From Nitrospira sp. (GTDB taxonomy: Bacteria; Nitrospirota; Nitrospiria; Nitrospirales; Nitrospiraceae), in assembly GCA_012032965.1 (NCBI GenBank), contig JAAUPT010000121.1, positions 1 through 5,986 of the forward strand: a DNA stretch of 5,986 nucleotides, given 5' to 3'. Made by a program: the position numbers and the translations under genes. Shown in pieces: positions 1 through 3,899 of this stretch. The notes beneath the pieces are model-generated. The model was not told the origin of the DNA, searched no databases, and was given only the letters and a program-made list of their open reading frames with translations. Every line of letters starts with the position of its first letter. Position 1 is the first letter of the stretch.

Positions 1-1
1 G

Positions 2-220
2 CGTGACAGTCCCGCCGATTGTCCTCCAGGCAGGGCCAGGCTTATTGTCAAATTGGTGCGCACCGGCGGGGGAGTGTCTTTCGGTAGGAGATGAAGGTGA
101 AACAGCATTTGCCTTCCTTTCATGCTTTTGGCCAGCCAGGGTGAAAGAAGGTGCAGCCAACAAAATTGCGGTCAGTCCTCCGATTGTCACGAGGTGGATT
201 TTCTGATGATCTTTCTTCAT
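2..220 (-). CDS. Small exported protein, N-terminal part (3' end outside window)
   Basis: Read leftward from the ATG at 220-218, this gives 73 residues with no stop before the window edge. The start is set by a perfect AGGAGG at 232-227, six bases before the ATG. Residues 1-8 are a charged n-region (MKKDHQKI), followed by a hydrophobic stretch LVTIGGLTAILLAAPSFTLA and a probable signal peptidase I site after TLA (about residue 30). The mature part begins as a low-complexity, charged, Ser/Pro-rich linker and then reaches a W-x3-GGTVT segment (about residues 66-73), which looks like the first strand of a small beta domain. I recall similar short periplasmic proteins in Nitrospira-like genomes, but no function can be assigned. 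The gene is divergent from the radical SAM operon and shares its upstream region. That a gene is present is well supported; what it does is unknown. Confidence 0.8.
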   Translation of the reverse strand, partial: MKKDHQKIHLVTIGGLTAILLAAPSFTLAGQKHERKANAVSPSSPTERHSPAGAHQFDNKPGPAWRTIGGTVT

Positions 221-417
221 GATGAACCTCCTGTGGAAGAAACCATCTTGGCCGGGAAGTTCTCAGCAAGGCACATGCCGGTGAGCCAAAACTCATGAAC
301 TATGAATTTCAAAGTGTTACAAGGCTTGCTGGAAAGAGATCTGGGGACGGCATGTCAGCGCGGTAAAAAAATGTCAGCGACTGTACAGATCTGGGCAGGG
401 CGTATCTAGCGTGGCAT
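221..417. promoter_or_regulatory. Divergent intergenic region between the exported protein and the radical SAM operon
   Basis: These 197 bases separate two divergently read genes, so promoters for both must lie here unless transcription enters from outside. The minus-strand gene has a good Shine-Dalgarno at 227-232; the plus-strand gene has none close to its ATG. No convincing -35/-10 pair was found by eye on either strand, and no sigma-54 -24/-12 element was seen. The only structured part is the set of nested direct repeats at 337-395. The one small plus-strand reading frame (295-366, 23 codons) lacks a ribosome site. Confidence 0.45.
337..395. repeat. Nested 9-base direct repeats upstream of the radical SAM operon
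   Basis: ATGTCAGCG occurs at 352-360 and 371-379, 19 bases apart start to start (close to two helical turns), separated by CGGTAAAAAA. Outside this pair AGATCTGGG occurs at 337-345 and 387-395. The right-hand copies are followed by the 8-base palindrome CTGTACAG (381-388), which overlaps the second AGATCTGGG. The inner pair is spaced like two sites for a regulator binding one face of the helix, 38-66 bases before the operon's first ATG. The repeats are visible in the sequence; a regulatory role is inference. Confidence 0.4.
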
Positions 418-1476
418 ATGCTGATACAAATTGAACGTACGAGGCAAAAACTTCATGATCGTAGTAGCCGACCTGCGACGTTCGAGGGCAGGAGGCCGGG
501 TCTTCACCAAGCCTTATGGGGTGGGTTGACCAATCTGATTGTCCAGCGACCACTGCTTGCTATTTTCCAGGCGTGTCTGCGCTGTAATTCCTCTTGTGGA
601 TACTGCAACCTTCCCTTGAACGTTGGTCGGTATGAAATGTCCCGGGATGAGATCCGGCACGTCTTTACAGAGCTCTACGGGGAAGGCGTTCGGTTCGTAT
701 TCCTACAAGGTGGAGAGCCTTTACTTCGAAGGGACTTGGTGCCAATTCTTCAAGATTTGGTTCAGATTGGATTTCACATTACGCTCATTACAAACGGCAC
801 CAGATTAACCTCCAATCTGGTGGAAGCCTTCAACAAGCTTGCAGTGTCTCTTTCGATTAGCCTCGATACGCTTGACCCTCTCAAATATGAACGTATCCGA
901 GGTGCCGATCAACTTGATCAGGTTCTCGCTGGTCTTGAGCTGCTAAGAGGCTATCGCCATCCCAAGTTTCTGACCTGTATCGTCAGTGAGATCAATCGCC
1001 AGGAAGTCACCCAGGTGGTTCGGTTTGCAAGAGAGCGGGACTTCTTGCCGGTTGTCGGCGCCTATCATTGGGACGTCGGACTGTACGGAAAGCAAGAACC
1101 CTTGTTGATGTATGAGCGTGAACAGGCACGTGCCGTGTTTGAGGGGCTGCTCAAAGAGAATGTCCTCCCAGCCGGTTATTTGCGACAATACGCGAAGGAC
1201 AATGTAGCCTGGCTCAGCGGCAAAACACTCAGACCTTGCGACGCTGGACGGTATAGCATTGCCATCGATGCATCGGGTAATGTCTCTCCCTGCTTGTCTC
1301 TCCCTGAAGCCGGGAATCTCCTCGAGTCTTCGCTGAGCGAAATCCTTGCGCGGTTTGATCGACAAGCGATTCAACGTTGTTCGGATCGATCGTCCTGCAA
1401 CAGGCTGGACGGGCGCGTGATTGGGTCGGTACTGCGGCACCCAATTGCTGCATGGCAAACCCCGGTGCAATGGTGA
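418..1476 (+). CDS. Radical SAM protein with reduced SPASM (twitch-like) C-terminal domain
   Basis: This 352-residue protein carries the radical SAM cluster motif C56-x3-C60-x2-C63 (in CNSSCGYC), with an extra cysteine at 53, and GGEP at 98-101 for SAM binding, followed by the usual alternating strands and helices (LITNGT at 123-128, SISLDTLD at 146-153). The C-terminus has C274-x12-G287-x4-C292, matching the first half of the SPASM pattern, then only C321-x5-C327. That makes four cysteines, suggesting one auxiliary Fe-S cluster as in twitch-domain enzymes rather than the two of full SPASM proteins. The reaction and substrate are not known; relatives modify peptides or small molecules in the cytoplasm. 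ATG 418 is the only reasonable start: the next in-frame Met is residue 74, past the cluster motif. It lacks a nearby Shine-Dalgarno. It is the first gene of a four-gene unit, with the next start 17 bases after its stop. Confidence 0.93.
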   Translation: MLIQIERTRQKLHDRSSRPATFEGRRPGLHQALWGGLTNLIVQRPLLAIFQACLRCNSSCGYCNLPLNVGRYEMSRDEIRHVFTELYGEGVRFVFLQGGEPLLRRDLVPILQDLVQIGFHITLITNGTRLTSNLVEAFNKLAVSLSISLDTLDPLKYERIRGADQLDQVLAGLELLRGYRHPKFLTCIVSEINRQEVTQVVRFARERDFLPVVGAYHWDVGLYGKQEPLLMYEREQARAVFEGLLKENVLPAGYLRQYAKDNVAWLSGKTLRPCDAGRYSIAIDASGNVSPCLSLPEAGNLLESSLSEILARFDRQAIQRCSDRSSCNRLDGRVIGSVLRHPIAAWQTPVQW

Positions 1477-1493
1477 CAAAGGCGAAGGACTTC

Positions 1494-2288
1494 ATGAAAT
1501 GGGTCACTACGAGCCTCGCGATCGTCCTCGTGGGATGCTCGACGGTTCCAACATCCTTCACTCCTCTCGATCCGATTCCGCCAGAAGAGTTTTCACACAA
1601 GGTGTTTCATGAGGTGGTACGCACCCATGTTCAAGATGGCAGCGTCAATTATCCTGCCATCCAATCTGATGAGCGGCTACCGATTTATCTCAAACAGCTC
1701 GACCGCGTAGACCCCCATTCACTCACAACGCGGAATGAGCGGCTGGCCTACTGGATCAATGCCTACAACGCCTTTGCGATCAAGGGCATCCTCGATGAGT
1801 ACTCGCCCACCAGTTATTGGGGACGGTATCGCTATTTTATCGGCCGGGACTATCGTGTCGGAGGAGAGACCCTTAACCTGTATGATCTGGAACGAAAGGT
1901 GCTGATCGCACAGTTCCATGAGCCGCGAATCCATTTCGCAATCGTATGCGCGTCGCTCTCCTGTCCGAAGCTTCATCCCTGGACGTTCGAGCCGGATCAG
2001 CTTGAACAGCAGCTGGACCGTGTGGCCAGAGAGTTTATCAACGACCCGACACGAAATCATTTTGATCGTGTAAACAAAGTCGCATCGCTCTCCATGATCT
2101 TCAAGTGGTTTGAGGAGGATTTCACGAGAGCTGCCGGATCGGTTCTGAGCTACATCATCCGCTACGTGGATGATCCAGAACTGGTTCAAGATCTCATACG
2201 ATCGGAATACCGTATCAAGTATCTCGACTACGACTGGAGCCTCAACGGAATACCACCCAAGGAGCAGAAGCATGTTGGTCCGTCCTGA
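1494..2288 (+). CDS. DUF547 domain lipoprotein
   Basis: The product has 264 residues. The N-terminus MKWVTTSLAIVLVGCS is a short lipoprotein signal with lipobox L12-V-G-C15; Ser after the Cys favours sorting to the outer membrane. DUF547 hallmarks follow: a VNYPAI segment near 51-56, LAYWINAYNAFAIKGIL (84-100), the PRIHFAIVCASLSCP segment (144-158) with two cysteines, and a C-terminal LDYDWSLNG (244-252). The biochemical role of DUF547 is not established. Start 1494 is preferred because GAAGGA lies at 1484-1489. An in-frame ATG at 1470 would overlap the radical SAM stop and give a longer n-region (MVTKAKDF added), but it has no ribosome site; both would yield a lipoprotein. The gene sits between an Fe-S enzyme and a probable di-iron enzyme, so it may be the envelope component of the same process (inference). 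Confidence 0.92.
   Translation: MKWVTTSLAIVLVGCSTVPTSFTPLDPIPPEEFSHKVFHEVVRTHVQDGSVNYPAIQSDERLPIYLKQLDRVDPHSLTTRNERLAYWINAYNAFAIKGILDEYSPTSYWGRYRYFIGRDYRVGGETLNLYDLERKVLIAQFHEPRIHFAIVCASLSCPKLHPWTFEPDQLEQQLDRVAREFINDPTRNHFDRVNKVASLSMIFKWFEEDFTRAAGSVLSYIIRYVDDPELVQDLIRSEYRIKYLDYDWSLNGIPPKEQKHVGPS
2259..2264 (+). promoter_or_regulatory. Shine-Dalgarno of the di-iron protein gene, inside DUF547
   Basis: AAGGAG lies seven bases before ATG 2272, still within the DUF547 reading frame. It decides the start of the next gene over the longer open frame that extends further upstream, and produces a 17-base overlap between the two genes. Confidence 0.8.
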
Positions 2289-2907
2289 CGAAAAAACTCC
2301 GATCGCGCGACTGTTGACCTTTCTGGAGTATGGCGAACGGATGGCCCATGATTGTGCAAAGGCCCAAGCTGCATTGTCCGAAGATGCCGGGACGCGCCGG
2401 TTTCTCCTCAGCCAGGCCAAACAAGAGGCGATGCACGCACTGGTGTTTCAGGGTGCGATCGCCTGGCTGGCCCCGAAGCATCTGCGCGATACCCCATTTC
2501 TTGGCGCTCTGGAGGAGTATCGGAGAATTCTAGACGATGCGCTTGCCCGTCGGGATCTCCTAGAAACGTTCCTAGCCGAGCAAGTCGTGCTTGAAGGTTT
2601 GGGTGAAGTAGTCCTTACCCGTATCGAGCAGGGGTTGGTAAAACGAGCGGCTCCATTCGGCCGGCTGCGCCGGATATTGTTGCGACAGGAAGAAGCCCAT
2701 CATGGATTCGGCCGGCGTCAGCTTGAATGGGCTATCGATCGAGGTGAAACCGATCGTGCAACACTCAGGCAACGGGCGCAGCGCTATCTCGTATTGACTG
2801 ACGCCATGGTCCTCACCCTCTGCGACCTATTCGAGAGCATTGATGAGGATGCCACAGCTTGGGCAAATGATGTCCGGACATTCTTGCCTGACTGGTGCGT
2901 GGCATGA
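2272..2907 (+). CDS. Ferritin-like di-iron helical protein
   Basis: The product is a 211-residue, almost wholly helical protein with the residue pattern of a four-helix di-iron carboxylate fold: Glu19 or Glu22 in helix 1 (LEYGERMAHD), E52-x2-H55 in helix 2 (QEAMHA), Glu103 or Glu108 in helix 3 (AEQVVLEGLGE), and E140/E141 with H143/H144 in helix 4 (RQEEAHHGFG). Proteins of this type use O2 or peroxide at a non-haem di-iron centre as oxygenases, oxidases or desaturases, or store iron. The short length and the catalytic-type E-x2-H pairs fit an oxidase/oxygenase better than a storage ferritin, but I cannot name a subfamily or substrate. No signal peptide is seen, so it is probably cytoplasmic. 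It overlaps the DUF547 gene by 17 bases and ends in an ATGA overlap with the glycosyltransferase, implying translational coupling at both ends. The fold assignment is from motif reading only. Confidence 0.85.
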   Translation: MLVRPDEKTPIARLLTFLEYGERMAHDCAKAQAALSEDAGTRRFLLSQAKQEAMHALVFQGAIAWLAPKHLRDTPFLGALEEYRRILDDALARRDLLETFLAEQVVLEGLGEVVLTRIEQGLVKRAAPFGRLRRILLRQEEAHHGFGRRQLEWAIDRGETDRATLRQRAQRYLVLTDAMVLTLCDLFESIDEDATAWANDVRTFLPDWCVA

Positions 2908-3608
2908 TCAGCGTCGTGATGCCCGTCTATAACGAGGAAAAGGCACTGCCGCACACATTAGCTGCTCTCTTCGCACAACCTGGTGAATACGAAGTTATCC
3001 TGGTGGATGGCGGGAGTACCGATCAGACATGCTCGATTGTCGCAGGGTTAGCACTCAGTCCTCGGCACTCGGCACTCAGCACTGTGCGCCTTCTCACCGC
3101 ATCGAAGGGCCGCGCCTCGCAGATGAATGCTGGTGCCAAGCAGGCACAAGGGGAGTGGTTGCTCTTTCTCCATGCCGATACCGTCTTGCCGGTCGGTGCG
3201 CTCCAACGGCTCAATGAGATGGAGACCGATCAAGCGATTCAGGCAGGCGGCTTCATGCACCGGTTCTCCGGAGAAGACTGGCGGCTCCGACTGATCTCGT
3301 TCTTGGATAACTTTCGATGTGTTCGGAGCCGGATCATTTATGGTGACCAAGCCCTGTTTGCCCGGCGGTCGTTGTTTGAAGAATTGGGAGGGTTTCCCGA
3401 TCAACCCATTCTTGAAGACGTGGCCTTTTGCGAACGACTCATCAAGAAGACATCCCCTCTAATCCTTTCTCCACCGGTTGTGACGGATGCCCGTAAGTTT
3501 CTGAAGATGGGTGTCTTCCGAAGTTTTCTTCGAGTCCTCTTAATTATCCTGCATGTGGAATATCGCCTGCCGGTCCTCCCGCGCGCGTTCTTTCAAGATG
3601 TGCGCTGA
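2904..3608 (+). CDS. Family 2 glycosyltransferase, TIGR04283-like (rSAM/selenodomain-associated transferase 2)
   Basis: The 234-residue product opens with the GT-A fold motif ISVVMPVYNEEKALPHTL (2-19), then DGGSTD (35-40), GRASQMNAGA (69-78), the metal-binding-type HADT (90-93), GDQALFARR (147-155) and the ILEDVAFCERL segment (169-179) with the probable catalytic-base region ED. This order and the short length match the TIGR04283 branch of GT2, which often lies beside radical SAM genes; the sugar donor and acceptor are unknown. ATG 2904 overlaps the previous stop as ATGA and leads directly into the conserved first strand; a GTG at 2895 is in frame but adds only MRG. There is no Shine-Dalgarno, so translation is probably coupled to the upstream gene. 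Residues 50-61 are encoded by a heptamer array and appear to lengthen the loop between DGGSTD and GRASQMN. A hydrophobic C-terminal segment (VFRSFLRVLLIILHV, 204-218) may contact the membrane. Confidence 0.93.
   Translation: MISVVMPVYNEEKALPHTLAALFAQPGEYEVILVDGGSTDQTCSIVAGLALSPRHSALSTVRLLTASKGRASQMNAGAKQAQGEWLLFLHADTVLPVGALQRLNEMETDQAIQAGGFMHRFSGEDWRLRLISFLDNFRCVRSRIIYGDQALFARRSLFEELGGFPDQPILEDVAFCERLIKKTSPLILSPPVVTDARKFLKMGVFRSFLRVLLIILHVEYRLPVLPRAFFQDVR
3051..3085 (+). repeat. Five-unit heptamer array inside the glycosyltransferase gene
   Basis: Five consecutive 7-base units read GCACTCA, GTCCTCG, GCACTCG, GCACTCA and GCACTGT. The phase is exactly seven and the consensus is GCACTCR. The array is read in frame as A50 to the start of V61 of the glycosyltransferase, and because 35 is not a multiple of three the copies encode different residues. 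It lies between two conserved motifs, in a stretch where related proteins, as I recall them, are about ten residues shorter. Confidence 0.75.
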
Positions 3609-3650
3609 TCGGTTCGTGTCACTTCCATCATCGCGAGACAGAAGCGCACA
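3599..3650 (+). terminator. Stem-loop over the stop codon of the glycosyltransferase gene, possible operon 3' end
   Basis: TGTGCGCT at 3599-3606 pairs perfectly with AGCGCACA at 3643-3650, and inside it TGTC (3617-3620) can pair with GACA (3637-3640). The outer stem begins in the last codons and includes the T of the stop codon. No run of T follows, so it is not a standard intrinsic terminator; it could be a 3'-end stabilising structure or chance. It is the strongest hairpin found just after the operon. Confidence 0.25.
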
Positions 3651-3701
3651 GTAAGGGTTAGAGCTCCTATATCACTCGAATCTCTTTAGGCACTGCATTT
3701 A

Positions 3702-3753
3702 ATTGGATACGCCTGTTGGTATTGATGGCTCATCGCCTATGTGTCTATCCAAT
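3702..3753. repeat. Inverted repeat ATTGGATA / TATCCAAT with 36-base spacer
   Basis: ATTGGATA (3702-3709) is perfectly complementary to TATCCAAT (3746-3753). The spacer contains a small GATG/CATC hairpin (3724-3727 with 3731-3734). The arms are A+T-rich and no T-run follows, so this is a weak structure of unknown meaning. Confidence 0.3.
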
Positions 3754-3884
3754 CTGAGAAGAGATAGTAAGTCATCGGTTGGGAAACATTATGGCTCACG
3801 ATAGTCGTCGCAGGCCCCCACCATTTACAATCTCCTTTCGTTTTGGCCATGGTTGATTGAAGCATTTCGTGTGTACACAGAGCC

Positions 3885-3893
3885 TGCTAGAAT
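3885..3893 (+). promoter_or_regulatory. Extended -10 promoter of the nucleotidyltransferase gene, leaderless type
   Basis: TGCTAGAAT combines the extended -10 TG dinucleotide (3885-3886), one base, and a near-consensus -10 hexamer TAGAAT (3888-3893). The -35 region at the usual distance (about 3865-3870, TTTCGT) is poor, which is typical when an extended -10 is present. The -10 ends six bases before ATG 3900, so the start site should fall at or within a base or two of the A of the start codon. No Shine-Dalgarno is present, which agrees with a leaderless mRNA. Confidence 0.55.
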
Positions 3894-3899
3894 GCCCTT

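Larger units (their letters stand above)
3609..3899. other. Non-coding interval between the operon and the nucleotidyltransferase gene
   Basis: These 291 bases hold no supported gene. Plus-strand frames starting at 3725 (10 codons) and 3791 (21 codons) lack ribosome sites. The minus-strand frame 3824-3789 (11 codons) has a strong ribosome site but is too short to call. I see no tRNA cloverleaf. What can be described is the tail of one hairpin, an inverted repeat at 3702-3753, and the promoter at 3885-3893. Confidence 0.6.

Noticed and set aside
3..206. Plus-strand open frame of 67 codons at the left edge
   Set aside because: It lies opposite the minus-strand exported protein, which has a perfect Shine-Dalgarno and a signal peptide; the plus frame has neither.
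295..366. A 23-codon plus-strand frame upstream of the radical SAM gene, considered as a possible precursor peptide
   Set aside because: No ribosome site precedes it, it has no cysteine, leader or core-like pattern, and it overlaps the direct repeats; not enough to call a RiPP precursor.
1377..1493. N-terminal extension of the DUF547 protein from an upstream ATG
   Set aside because: It would overlap the radical SAM gene by 100 bases, places the lipobox far inside the chain, and has no ribosome site.
943..1600. Long minus-strand frames (178 and 123 codons) opposite the radical SAM and DUF547 genes
   Set aside because: The plus-strand frames carry clear family motifs; the minus frames show no recognisable domain and are antisense shadows.
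2170..2271. N-terminal extension of the di-iron protein into DUF547
   Set aside because: The extension is the +1 reading of the conserved DUF547 end; the AAGGAG before ATG 2272 gives a much better start.
3791..3856. A 21-codon plus-strand frame before the nucleotidyltransferase gene
   Set aside because: No Shine-Dalgarno, no recognisable pattern, and it lies upstream of the promoter that best explains the next gene.
3609..3899. A tRNA or other structured RNA gene in the non-coding interval
   Set aside because: No T-arm consensus, CCA end or four-arm fold could be drawn by eye; only isolated short stems are present.
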